Shown: in pieces, positions 53,889 to 62,802 of the stretch
Layout of the letters: every line of letters starts with the position of its first letter
How positions within the stretch are numbered: position 1 is the first letter of the stretch
Source: Pseudomonas sp. Root71
GTDB lineage: Bacteria > Pseudomonadota > Gammaproteobacteria > Pseudomonadales > Pseudomonadaceae
Direction: 5' to 3'
NCBI RefSeq assembly: GCF_001429045.1
Contig: NZ_LMHY01000027.1
Location: 310,001-374,000 of the forward strand
Length of the DNA stretch: 64,000 nucleotides
Program-made: the position numbers and the translations under genes
Notes under the pieces: model-generated
Databases searched by the model: none
Told to the model about the DNA's origin: nothing
The model's input: the letters and a program-made list of their open reading frames with translations, nothing else

Positions 53889-54845
53889 TCAGTTCTTCAG
53901 GCTGGCCTGAACCGTGGCCACGCCGTCCTTGCCATCGAAACTGCTGACACCCGCCAGCCAGCGCTGCAAGTCCTCGGGATGGTCACGCAGCCATTTTTTC
54001 GCGACATCCTGAGCCGTCTGGCGCTCCATGATCGGCACCATCAACTGGCTTTCCTGGGCGGCGGTGAACGTCAGGTTTTCCAGCAACCGATTGACGTTCG
54101 GGCAGCGCTGGGCGTAATCCGGTGCAGTCACGGTGGAGACCGTCGCGGCGCCTTCATTCGGTCCGTAGACGTCTTCGCTGCCGGTCAGATAGTCGATCTT
54201 CATGTTGATGTTCATCGGGTGCGGGGTCCAGCCGACGAACACCACGAACTCCTTGCGATTCACCGCCCGCTGAACGGCAGCGAGCATGCCGGCTTCACCG
54301 GACTCGATCAGTTTGAAGTCCTTGAGGCCAAAGTGATTGGTTTCGATCATGGTCTTGATCGTGGTGTTGGCGCCGCTGCCCGGCTCGATGCCGTAGATCT
54401 TGCCGCCGAGCTGATCCTTGAACTTCGCGATGTCGGCAAAGGTTTTCAGGCCCGCCGCTGCCACATAATCCGGGACCGCGAGGGTGGCCTGGGCATCGGC
54501 CAGGCTTGGCTTGTCCATGACCTTGACCTGATTGGCAGCCACGAAGGGCGCGATGTTTTTATCCATCGCCGGCTTCCAGTAACCAAGGAAGATGTCCAGG
54601 CGCTTGTCGCGGATACCGGCGAAGATGATTTGCTGTACGGCGCTGGTTTGCTTGCTTTCGTAGCCCAGACCGTTGAGCAGCACATCGGCCATGCCGCTGG
54701 TGGCGATCACGTCGGTCCAGTTGACCACGCCCATACGCACGGTTTTGCAGGAGGCGTCGTCCGCGGCCATGGCGCCGGCGCCCAACAGAGCGGTGCCGCA
54801 GAAGATTGAGAGACAGCGGGTGAACAGACCTTTGGGGCTTGTCAT
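53889..54845 (-). CDS. ChoX-like choline/glycine-betaine substrate-binding protein, orphan
   Basis: The 318-residue periplasmic protein has a signal peptide (about 1-27, ending GAMA) and an OpuAC-type fold. Aromatic residues fall where ChoX uses its choline box: Trp43 (VNWTDV), Trp90 (LGYWKP), Tyr127 (PDYVAA) and Trp206 (VGWTPHP). This supports a quaternary-ammonium ligand. No permease or ATPase gene is adjacent, so it presumably feeds a transporter elsewhere. The ATG at 54845 is preferred over in-frame starts 9 and 54 bases upstream because it gives a normal signal peptide. Confidence 0.85.
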   Translation of the reverse strand: MTSPKGLFTRCLSIFCGTALLGAGAMAADDASCKTVRMGVVNWTDVIATSGMADVLLNGLGYESKQTSAVQQIIFAGIRDKRLDIFLGYWKPAMDKNIAPFVAANQVKVMDKPSLADAQATLAVPDYVAAAGLKTFADIAKFKDQLGGKIYGIEPGSGANTTIKTMIETNHFGLKDFKLIESGEAGMLAAVQRAVNRKEFVVFVGWTPHPMNINMKIDYLTGSEDVYGPNEGAATVSTVTAPDYAQRCPNVNRLLENLTFTAAQESQLMVPIMERQTAQDVAKKWLRDHPEDLQRWLAGVSSFDGKDGVATVQASLKN

Positions 54846-55003
54846 AGTGAGCATTCTCGTGCGGCAGCGGATTATTGTCGGGGCGGTGTCTTTGTGCACC
54901 GTGGCCAGAACATTACGCAGCGGACGAGTGGTGAAAGCGACCTGTGGCGACCGTGTTTTGCACGGTGGCGACTGTCATGTGCAGATGTTGAGGCATATGA
55001 AAA

Positions 55004-55110
55004 CCTGTGGGAGCGAGCTTGCTCCGGGCGGCGTTCCGACGATGAGGCCATAACATCCGACATTAATGTTGCCTGACAGTACGCCATCGCGAGCAAGCTC
55101 GCTCCCACAG
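55004..55110. repeat. Paired REP element, family A, with a variant left unit
   Basis: The left unit starts CCTGTGGGAGCGAGCTTGCT and then switches to CCGGGCGGCGTTCCGACGAT in place of CGCGA. The right unit (55083-55110) is normal. It fills the gap between hutG and the binding-protein gene. Confidence 0.75.
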
Positions 55111-55125
55111 GGTTTTGCGACAGTA

Positions 55126-55929
55126 TTAACGGTTGTAGTGCTTCTCGCCCCAGGCCAGCAACCCTTGCAGCAACTCCTTCAACACCACCCGCGTCGGCTC
55201 CGCCAGGTCCGGGCGATAACGGAACGGCACGAACTCATCCATGTAGGTGCACTGCCCCAACTCCAGCTGCACCGCATGAATGTTTTCTGCCGGGTTACCG
55301 TAATGACGGGTGATGTGCCCGCCCTTGAAGCGCCCGTTGAGTACGTGGGTGTAGTTGTCGTGAAGCGCGCAGATCGCTTCCAGACGGGTCGCAAGCTGTG
55401 GATCGCAACTGGCACCGTTAAAGGTGCCGAGGTTGAAGTCTGGCAGCTTGCCGTCGAACAGGTGCGGGATGATCGAGCGGATCGAGTGCGCATCGAACAG
55501 CAGCGCATAGCCGAACTCGGCTTTCAGCCGCGCCAGCTCCTGCTGCAAGGTGCTGTGGTACGGCGTCCAGATCTGCTCCAGATAAGTCGCACGTTCTTCT
55601 TTCGACGGCTCCAGCCCTTCACGGAACAACGGCACGCCGTCGAACAGCGTGGCCGGGTACAGGCCTGTGGTCGCGCCCACGTACAGCGGCTTGTCGTCGG
55701 ATGGCCGGTTCAGGTCGATGACGAACCGCGAGTACTCGGCGGCCAGGGTGCTTGCACCCAGTTGCGCGGCGAAGTCGTAAAGCTGCGGGATATGCCAGTC
55801 GGTATCCGGCAGGCTTTTCGCGTCAGGGATCAACCCGGCTTCGACCGCAGGTGTCAGGCGCACGCCAGCGTGGGGCATGCTGATCAGCAGCGGTACGCGG
55901 CCTTGTTTGAAGTTCAGAACCTTATCCAC
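55126..55929 (-). CDS. hutG: N-formylglutamate amidohydrolase
   Basis: The 267-residue enzyme releases formate and glutamate, the last step of the five-step histidine pathway of Pseudomonas. Seen: PLLISMPHAGVRL, TDWHIPQLYDF, FDAHSIRSIIPHLFDG and GGHITRHYGNP, which hold the likely metal ligands. The start is GTG at 55929 with AGGAG 7 bases upstream; longer frames extend into hutI. It follows hutI by 10 bases. Confidence 0.95.
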   Translation of the reverse strand: MDKVLNFKQGRVPLLISMPHAGVRLTPAVEAGLIPDAKSLPDTDWHIPQLYDFAAQLGASTLAAEYSRFVIDLNRPSDDKPLYVGATTGLYPATLFDGVPLFREGLEPSKEERATYLEQIWTPYHSTLQQELARLKAEFGYALLFDAHSIRSIIPHLFDGKLPDFNLGTFNGASCDPQLATRLEAICALHDNYTHVLNGRFKGGHITRHYGNPAENIHAVQLELGQCTYMDEFVPFRYRPDLAEPTRVVLKELLQGLLAWGEKHYNR

Positions 55930-55939
55930 AACAGATCTC

Positions 55940-57145
55940 CTACAGACTTGATTCGACGCCGTGGCGCACGACGCGTTTTTCCAGGTCGCCGCCCAGCCAG
56001 TAACACAGGTCGGCCGGACGATCGATTTGCCAGGCGACAAAATCCGCGACCTTGCCGACCTCCAGCGAACCATGGGTGTCAGCCATGCCCAGTGCGGTGG
56101 CGGCATGAATCGTCGCGCCGGCCAGGGCCTCTTCCGGGGTCATGCGCAAGCAGGTGCAAGCCATGTTCAGCATCAGGCGCAACGACAGTGCCGGCGAGGT
56201 GCCCGGGTTGAGGTCGCTGGCGATGGCGATCTTCACGCCGTGCTTGCGCAGGGCTTCCATCGGCGGCAATTGGGTTTCGCGCAGGAAGTAAAAGGCGCCG
56301 GGCAACAGCACCGCAACCGTGCCGGACTTGGCCATGGCAATGGCGTCATCCTCGGTCATGAACTCCAGGTGGTCGGCGGACAATGCGTGATAACGCGCCG
56401 CCAGGCTTGAACCATGCAGCGACGACAACTGCTCGGCATGCAGCTTCACTGGCAGGCCCAGTTTCTGGGCGGTGATGAACACCCGCTCGACTTGTGCCGG
56501 GGAGAATGCCAGGTACTCGCAGAACGCGTCCACCGCATCGACCAGACCTTCGGCGGCCAGGGCCGGGAGCATGTCGGCGCAGATGTGATCGATATAGTCG
56601 TCAGCGCGATCCTTGTACTCCGGCGGCAAGGCGTGAGCCGCCAGGCAGGTGCTGCGCACGCTGACCGGCAGTTCGGCGCCGAGGCGACGGGCCACGCGCA
56701 ACATCTTGCGTTCGTTGGCCAGGTCCAGGCCGTAGCCGGACTTGATTTCGATGCTGGTGACACCATCACGCATCAGGCTTTTCAGGCGCTTGGCGGCACT
56801 GGCGAACAGTTCATCTTCGCTGGCTGCGCGGGTGGCGCGCACGGTGCTGGCAATACCGCCACCGCTGGCGGCAATTTCCGCGTAGCTGACGCCTTGCAGG
56901 CGCTGTTCGAATTCACCGCTGCGGTTACCGCCGAACACCGTGTGAGTGTGGCAATCGATCAGGCCCGGCGTGACCCAGGCCCCACTCAAATCATTGACGG
57001 CCGGGTACTCGCCCGCCGGCAATTCACCGCGTGGGCCGATCCACTCAATGTGCGCTCCTGACGTCACGATGGCCGCGTCCTCGATGATCGAGTAGACGCC
57101 TTGTGCCATGGTTGCGACGTGACAGTGTTGCCAGAGAGTTTTCAT
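55940..57145 (-). CDS. hutI: Imidazolonepropionase
   Basis: The 401-residue amidohydrolase opens the imidazolone ring to formiminoglutamate. Seen: metal-binding PGLIDCHTHTVFGG, the substrate loop GGGIASTVRATR, HAEQLSSLHGS, and ASDLNPGTSP with the metal-binding Asp. It is third of hut steps encoded here. Confidence 0.97.
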   Translation of the reverse strand: MKTLWQHCHVATMAQGVYSIIEDAAIVTSGAHIEWIGPRGELPAGEYPAVNDLSGAWVTPGLIDCHTHTVFGGNRSGEFEQRLQGVSYAEIAASGGGIASTVRATRAASEDELFASAAKRLKSLMRDGVTSIEIKSGYGLDLANERKMLRVARRLGAELPVSVRSTCLAAHALPPEYKDRADDYIDHICADMLPALAAEGLVDAVDAFCEYLAFSPAQVERVFITAQKLGLPVKLHAEQLSSLHGSSLAARYHALSADHLEFMTEDDAIAMAKSGTVAVLLPGAFYFLRETQLPPMEALRKHGVKIAIASDLNPGTSPALSLRLMLNMACTCLRMTPEEALAGATIHAATALGMADTHGSLEVGKVADFVAWQIDRPADLCYWLGGDLEKRVVRHGVESSL

Positions 57146-57162
57146 CCGTGGCCTCCATTAGG

Positions 57163-58569
57163 TTATCGATGAGAAAAAACAGGGTCCTGTGTCACCAGGG
57201 CTGCCTGGCCCGCCGCCGGTTTCACCCACGTCAGGTAGGCCAGCACCAGCAACACGATCCAGACCACGCCGACGATCAGCGCTGCCTGGGTGTCCGGGAA
57301 ATAGCCCAGCACGCCGAAGATGAACAGCATGAAGACAATCGCCGCCGCTGGCGCATAAGGCCACAGCGGTACCGGGAATTTCAGTTGTGCCACCTGCTCG
57401 GCGCTCATGGACCGGCGCATGGCCACCTGGGTCACCAGAATCATCAGCCAGACCCACACCGTGGCAAAGGTCGCGATGGAAGCGATCAACAGGAACACGT
57501 TTTCCGGGATCAGGTAATTCAGCAACACACCCAGCAACAGCGCGGCACTCATCACCACCACCGTCATCCATGGCACGCCATTGCGCGACAGGCGGGCGAA
57601 ACCCTTGGGTGCATGCCCTTGCTGGGCCAGGCCGAACATCATGCGGCCAGCGCCGAAGATGTCACTGTTGATCGCCGAAATCGCCGCCGTGATCACCACG
57701 ATATTGAGGATGGTGGCCGCCGAGCTGATCCCCAGCTTGTCGAAAATCTGCACGAACGGGCTGCCCTGGCTGCCGATCTGCTGCCATGGAAAGATCGACA
57801 TCAGCACCAGCATCGTCAGCACGTAGAACAGCAGGATCCGCAACGGTACGGCATTGATCGCCCGTGGCAGCACGTGCTGCGGATCCTTGGCTTCACCTGC
57901 CGTTACGCCGATGATTTCAATACCGCCAAACGCAAACATCACTACCGCGAACGAAGCGATCAGACCGCCCATGCCATTGGGCATGAAACCGCCGTGGTTC
58001 CAGAGGTTGCTGATGTCGGTCGCCTGGCCTGGGGCCGAGCTGATGCCGAACCACATGATGCCGAAACCGCCCAGGATCATCGCGACGATGGCCGCGACCT
58101 TGAGCAGCGACAGCCAGAACTCCATTTCACCGAAGACTTTGACGTTGCACAGGTTCAGGCCGCCAACGATGGAAACGACACCCAGCACCCAGATCCAGCG
58201 GGAAACCTCCGGGAACCAGAAGCCCATGTAAATACCGAATGCAGTGACGTCGGCCATGCCGACGATGACCATTTCGAATGCGTAGGTCCAACCGAGGATG
58301 AAGCCTGCCATCGGCCCCAGGTAGGTGCTGGCGTACTGGCCGAAAGAGCCGGCCACCGGGTTGTGCACCGCCATCTCACCGAGGGCGCGCATGACCATGA
58401 ACACCGCCGCGCCGCCGATCAGGTAAGCGAGCAGTACCGCAGGCCCGGCCATTTGAATGGCCGAGGCAGATCCATAAAACAGCCCGGTGCCGATTGCCGA
58501 CCCCAGCGCCATGAAGCGAATATGTCGGGCAGAGAGCCCGCGTTTCAAACCTTTTTCTGGCTGTTGCAT
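57163..58569 (-). CDS. hutT: Amino acid permease of the APC family, probable histidine transporter
   Basis: The 468-residue polytopic protein has about twelve hydrophobic segments and APC/AAT signatures (LSARHIRFMALGSAIGTGLF, AGPAVLLAYLIGGAAVFMVMRALGEMA, FAFGGIEIIGVTAGEAKDP). Its place between hutH and hutI argues for histidine as substrate, as known for HutT of related Pseudomonas; ProY-type proline permeases are close relatives. Confidence 0.9.
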   Translation of the reverse strand: MQQPEKGLKRGLSARHIRFMALGSAIGTGLFYGSASAIQMAGPAVLLAYLIGGAAVFMVMRALGEMAVHNPVAGSFGQYASTYLGPMAGFILGWTYAFEMVIVGMADVTAFGIYMGFWFPEVSRWIWVLGVVSIVGGLNLCNVKVFGEMEFWLSLLKVAAIVAMILGGFGIMWFGISSAPGQATDISNLWNHGGFMPNGMGGLIASFAVVMFAFGGIEIIGVTAGEAKDPQHVLPRAINAVPLRILLFYVLTMLVLMSIFPWQQIGSQGSPFVQIFDKLGISSAATILNIVVITAAISAINSDIFGAGRMMFGLAQQGHAPKGFARLSRNGVPWMTVVVMSAALLLGVLLNYLIPENVFLLIASIATFATVWVWLMILVTQVAMRRSMSAEQVAQLKFPVPLWPYAPAAAIVFMLFIFGVLGYFPDTQAALIVGVVWIVLLVLAYLTWVKPAAGQAALVTQDPVFSHR

Positions 58570-58603
58570 TTCTCGTCCCTAATTATTGTTATTCGACGCT
58601 AAA

Positions 58604-58690
58604 TCGAATCGCTGGCAAGCCAGCTCCTACAGGTTCAACGCGATCCATGTGGGAGCGGCGGTGCGACGATTCGACTTGCTCGCGAAGGGG
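58604..58690. repeat. Mosaic REP-like pair between hutT and hutH
   Basis: Left part TCGCTGGCAAGCCAGCTCCT (58608 on) resembles a third REP type. Right part begins TGTGGGAGCGGCGG, has TGCGACGATTCGA inserted, and ends CTTGCTCGCGAA as in family A. Confidence 0.65.
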
Positions 58691-58693
58691 CAA

Positions 58694-60226
58694 TTACAGG
58701 CTAGGCAGCAACTTCGCCGTCACCAGTTCGTTCAGGCAACGCGAGGCCAACAATTCAGACGCCGCATTGATGTCCGGCGCAAAGAACCGGTCCTTCTCAT
58801 AGAAAGGCACGTCGTTACGCAGGATGGCACGGGCCTTTTCCAGCTTTGGCGAAGTCTTAAGGCCGTTGCGCAGGTCCAGGCCCTGCACTGCCGCCAGCCA
58901 TTCCACCGCGAGAATCCCACGGGTGTTCTCGGCCATTTCCCACAGACGCTTGCCAGCCGCTGGAGCCATGGAAACGTGGTCTTCCTGGTTGGCGGAAGTC
59001 GGCAGGCTGTCCACCGAATGCGGATGGGACAATGCCTTGTTCTCGCTGGCCAGTGCCGCCGCGGTCACCTGGGCGATCATGAAACCGGAGTTCACGCCAC
59101 CGTTGGCCACCAGGAACGGCGGCAGTTGCGACATGTGCTTGTCCATCATCAGCGAGATACGGCGCTCGCTCAGGGAGCCGATTTCGGCGATGGCCAGCGC
59201 CATGTTGTCAGCGGCCATGGCCACTGGTTCTGCGTGGAAGTTGCCACCGGAGATCACGTCACCTTCAGCGGCGAACACCAACGGGTTGTCGGAAACGGCG
59301 TTGGCTTCGATCGCCAGTACTTCGGCCGCTTGACGGAACTGGGTCAGGCAGGCGCCCATGACTTGTGGCTGGCAGCGCAGGGAGTACGGGTCTTGTACCT
59401 TCTCGCAGTTTTCGTGGGAGTCGGACACTTCGCTGCGCTCGCCCAGCAGGTCGCGGTAAGCGGCGGCGGCGTCGATCTGGCCTTTCTGGCCACGGGCAGC
59501 GTGGATGCGGGCGTCGAACGGCGAACGCGAGCCCAAGACCGCTTCAACGGTCAGGCCGCCCAGGGCCAAGGCACCGGCGAACAGGTCTTCGCCTTCAAAC
59601 AGGCCACGCAAGGCGAAAGCGGTGGACACCTGAGTGCCGTTGAGCAGCGCCAGGCCTTCTTTCGCGGCCAGGGTCAGCGGGGTCAGACCTGCAACTTTCA
59701 GCGCTTCGGTGGCTTCCATCCACTCGCCTTTGTAGCGTGCCTTGCCTTCGCCCAGCAGCACCAGGGACATATGGGCCAGAGGCGCCAGGTCACCGGAAGC
59801 ACCGACCGAACCTTTCAATGGAATGTGCGGGTACACCTCGGCGTTGATCAGGGCGATCAGCGCGTCGATCACCACGCGGCGGATGCCAGAGAACCCACGG
59901 CTCAGGCTGTTGACCTTGAGCACCATGATCAGTCGCACCAGCTCATCGCTGATCGGCTGGCCGACACCGGCGGCGTGGGACAGCACCAGCGAGCGTTGCA
60001 GGTTTTCCAGGTCTTCGCTGGCGATGCGGGTCGAGGCCAGCAGGCCGAAACCGGTGTTGATGCCGTAGGCGGTGCGATTTTCGGCGAGGATCTGTTCCAC
60101 GCAGGCAACGCTGGCTTCGATCTGGGCCGAGGCGCTGTGGTCGAGGGTCAGTTTCACCGGCTGCTGATAGACGTCACGCAGTTGGGCGAGGCTCAGTTGG
60201 CCGGGAATCAGGTTTAGCGCAGTCAT
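58694..60226 (-). CDS. hutH: Histidine ammonia-lyase
   Basis: The 510-residue enzyme converts histidine to urocanate. It carries the MIO-forming triad Ala143-Ser144-Gly145 in GSVGASGDLAPLAHM, catalytic Tyr54 in YGINTGFG, the SDNPLVF motif and the NQEDHVSM loop. Length and motifs equal P. putida HutH. This is evidently the working histidase of the locus, in contrast to the paralog upstream. Confidence 0.97.
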   Translation of the reverse strand: MTALNLIPGQLSLAQLRDVYQQPVKLTLDHSASAQIEASVACVEQILAENRTAYGINTGFGLLASTRIASEDLENLQRSLVLSHAAGVGQPISDELVRLIMVLKVNSLSRGFSGIRRVVIDALIALINAEVYPHIPLKGSVGASGDLAPLAHMSLVLLGEGKARYKGEWMEATEALKVAGLTPLTLAAKEGLALLNGTQVSTAFALRGLFEGEDLFAGALALGGLTVEAVLGSRSPFDARIHAARGQKGQIDAAAAYRDLLGERSEVSDSHENCEKVQDPYSLRCQPQVMGACLTQFRQAAEVLAIEANAVSDNPLVFAAEGDVISGGNFHAEPVAMAADNMALAIAEIGSLSERRISLMMDKHMSQLPPFLVANGGVNSGFMIAQVTAAALASENKALSHPHSVDSLPTSANQEDHVSMAPAAGKRLWEMAENTRGILAVEWLAAVQGLDLRNGLKTSPKLEKARAILRNDVPFYEKDRFFAPDINAASELLASRCLNELVTAKLLPSL

Positions 60227-60339
60227 TTTGTGCTCCTTTTGAGAGTTGTTGTTAACTCACCAGACGCTCCGGAGATGTCCGTTGTCCGTCGCGTCTGCCT
60301 TTTGGGGAGCCGCGCCTTGGCACGCTGGTGTTGTTGAAA

Positions 60340-61863
60340 TCAGTTCAGGTTGGGAAAAGTGTTGTGCAGCAAAGTCGGGTCTTTCAATACAGCGGCAGCG
60401 GCGGCGATGTCCGGTGCCAACCAGCGATCCTGGTCGTAGGGGGCAACATGCTCGCGCAGCAGACGCCAGGCCGCATCGGTGCCGGCGCCGAAGCGTTGTT
60501 CTTTCAAAAATTCAAACGCCTGGGCTGCCAGCAAATACTCGATGGCGAGGATCTGCGTGCAGTTTTCGAGCGCGCGGTGCAGCTTCAGCGCGGCGTTGGT
60601 GCCCAGGCTCAGGTGATCTTCCTGCAGGCCCGACGTCACGAAGTTATCCAGCACCGCCGGTTGTGCCAATTGACGATTTTCCGCGCACAGCGAAGCGGCG
60701 ACGTATTGCACGATCATCATCCCGGAGTTCACCCCCGGGTTGGCCACCAGGAAGGCCGGCAGGCCACTGACGTGCGGGTTGATCAAACGGTCCAGGCGAC
60801 GCTCGGCAATGGAGCCGATTTCCGCCATGGCAATCGCCAGCAGGTCCGCCGCCATTGCCACGGACTGGCCGTGGGGGTTGGCTTGGGACACCACGCGATA
60901 GCTGTCGGCAGTACCCAGCACCAGCGGGTTATCGGTGGTGCCGTTGAGTTCGGTTTCGATCTGTTTGCTCGCGTGTACCAATTGGTCGCGAGCGGCGCCG
61001 TGCACCTGCGGGATCGAGCGGATGCTCAGGGCGTCCTGGGTACGGATGCCTTTGCTCTGGGCAATCACTTCGCTGCCGTCGAGCAAGGCCCGCAGGTTGT
61101 TCCCGACCTGTTGCATGCCAGGGTGCGGCTTGAGCGCGATGATCTCGGCATCGAAGGCGTCGATCTGCCCTCGCTGGGCCTCGAAGCTCATGGCACCGAT
61201 CACGTCGGCCCATTCCAGCAGGCGCGTGGCATCGGCAATCGCCAGGCAGCTCAAGCCGGTCATGCACGGCGTACCGTTGACCAGGCACAAACCGTCCTTG
61301 GCACCGAGCTTGACCGGTTGCAGGCCTTCTTCGGCCAGCGCTTGCTGCGCGGAAACGACCTGGCCGCGATAGCTGACATTGCCAACGCCCAACAGCGCGA
61401 TGCCGATGTGCGCCATGTGGGTCAGGTAGCCCACGGAACCCTGGGACGGCACTTGCGGCGTGATGCCACGGTTGAGCAGGGCCAGCAGGGCTTCGACGAC
61501 CTGACGGTGCAGGCCGGATTTACCGTGGCTGTAGTTGACGACGGCGGCGCACATGATCGAGCGGGTCTGCTCGTTGGTCAGTGGCGCGCCAACGCCACAG
61601 GCGTGGCTGAGCAAGGTGTTGCGCGACAACTGGCTGAGTTGTTCGTCCTGCAGCGAGACGTTGCACAGCGCGCCCAGGCCGGTGTTGATGCCGTAGGCAC
61701 GTTCGCCACTGGTAACGATGCGCTGGACGATGGCCTGCGCGTTTTCGATGCGCGCCCAGATCGGCGCCGACAGCTCAAGCTGTGCGCCATGACGAGCAAC
61801 GGCGACCACGTCCTGCCAACTGACCTGCGCCTCGGTGATAACGATTTTTTCAGCCTGGGACAT
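60340..61863 (-). CDS. hutH1: HAL/PAL-family lyase paralog lacking the MIO triad
   Basis: The 507-residue protein aligns with HutH over its length: Tyr57 in YGINTGLG, TDNPLVLG, SIPQVHGAARD and LQEDHLSL are kept. But at residues 142-151 it reads GSVGYLTHMA where HutH reads GSVGASGDLAPLA, so exactly the three residues that cyclise to MIO are missing. The gene is intact with no frameshift. A hutH-like gene sits here in other Pseudomonas hut loci; in P. fluorescens SBW25 only one of two hutH copies is reported to be needed for growth on histidine. The function is unknown: pseudoenzyme, regulator, or different chemistry. The ATG at 61863 gives the conserved start; a TTG/ATG upstream adds four residues. 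Confidence 0.9.
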   Translation of the reverse strand: MSQAEKIVITEAQVSWQDVVAVARHGAQLELSAPIWARIENAQAIVQRIVTSGERAYGINTGLGALCNVSLQDEQLSQLSRNTLLSHACGVGAPLTNEQTRSIMCAAVVNYSHGKSGLHRQVVEALLALLNRGITPQVPSQGSVGYLTHMAHIGIALLGVGNVSYRGQVVSAQQALAEEGLQPVKLGAKDGLCLVNGTPCMTGLSCLAIADATRLLEWADVIGAMSFEAQRGQIDAFDAEIIALKPHPGMQQVGNNLRALLDGSEVIAQSKGIRTQDALSIRSIPQVHGAARDQLVHASKQIETELNGTTDNPLVLGTADSYRVVSQANPHGQSVAMAADLLAIAMAEIGSIAERRLDRLINPHVSGLPAFLVANPGVNSGMMIVQYVAASLCAENRQLAQPAVLDNFVTSGLQEDHLSLGTNAALKLHRALENCTQILAIEYLLAAQAFEFLKEQRFGAGTDAAWRLLREHVAPYDQDRWLAPDIAAAAAVLKDPTLLHNTFPNLN

Positions 61864-61887
61864 CTTCAACCTCATCTAAATAAAATC

Positions 61888-61965
61888 AAAAGATCGCAGC
61901 CTTCGGCAGCTCCTACACCGAGTACGGCTCACTTCTGTAGGAGCTGCCGCAGGCTGCGATCTTTT
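61888..61965. repeat. Paired REP element, family B
   Basis: AAAGATCGCAGCCTTCGGC... (61888-61917) and its near-complement (61936-61965, one mismatch) lie between hutV and the hutH-like gene. Confidence 0.9.
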
Positions 61966-61971
61966 AGAGCC

Positions 61972-62802
61972 TTAAACCACCGCCGCCCGACGCTGCACAA
62001 AGCGGTCTACATACTCATCCGCCGGCGAATGCAGGATCTCTCGTGGCGTGCCGACCTGAATCAGGCGGCCATCCTTGAGGATCGCGATGCGGTTGCCGAT
62101 GCGCACGGCCTCGTCGAGGTCGTGGGTGATGAAGACGATGGTCTTGTGCAGGGTCTTTTGCAGCTCCAGCAACTGGTCCTGCATTTCGGCGCGGATCAGC
62201 GGGTCGAGGGCGCTGAACGCTTCGTCCATCAGGATGATGTCGGTGTCCGCCGCCAGGGCGCGGGCCAGGCCCACACGCTGGCGCATGCCGCCGGAGAGCT
62301 GGTGCGGGTATTTGTTTTCGTAGCCCTTGAGGCCCACGGTGTTGATCCAGTGCAGCGCACGCTCGGCACACATGGCTTTGCTTTCGCCACGGATTTTCAG
62401 GCCGTAGGCGACGTTGTCCAGCACGCTCTTGTGCGGCAACAGGCCGAAGCTCTGGAACACCATGCTGATCTTGCGCCGACGAAATTCGCGCAGGGCTTCC
62501 ATGTCGTATTGCAGGATGTCCACGCCGTCCACCAGGATCGCACCGCTGGTCGGGTCGATCAGGCGGTTGAAGTGGCGGACCAGGGTCGACTTGCCGGAAC
62601 CCGACAGGCCCATGATCACGAAGATCTCGCCGCTGCCGATGCTCAGCGACAGGTCGTTTACGCCGACCACGCAGCCGGTTTCGGCCAGCACCTGGTCCTT
62701 GGTCTTGCCCTGGCCGACCATGGCCAGGGCGTCCTTGGCACGGTTGCCGAAAATCTTGAAGACGTTCTTGACTTCGATCTTGCTCACGGTTGCGTTGTTC
62801 AT
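61972..62802 (-). CDS. hutV: Histidine ABC transporter ATP-binding protein
   Basis: The 276-residue ATPase shows Walker A GLSGSGKSTLVRH, signature LSGGMRQRVGLARAL, Walker B IILMDEAFSALDP and the H-loop in VFITHDLDEA. It belongs to the ProV/OpuAA (quaternary-amine type) subfamily and lacks the C-terminal CBS pair. Its start overlaps the hutW stop (ATGA). Confidence 0.92.
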   Translation of the reverse strand: MNNATVSKIEVKNVFKIFGNRAKDALAMVGQGKTKDQVLAETGCVVGVNDLSLSIGSGEIFVIMGLSGSGKSTLVRHFNRLIDPTSGAILVDGVDILQYDMEALREFRRRKISMVFQSFGLLPHKSVLDNVAYGLKIRGESKAMCAERALHWINTVGLKGYENKYPHQLSGGMRQRVGLARALAADTDIILMDEAFSALDPLIRAEMQDQLLELQKTLHKTIVFITHDLDEAVRIGNRIAILKDGRLIQVGTPREILHSPADEYVDRFVQRRAAVV

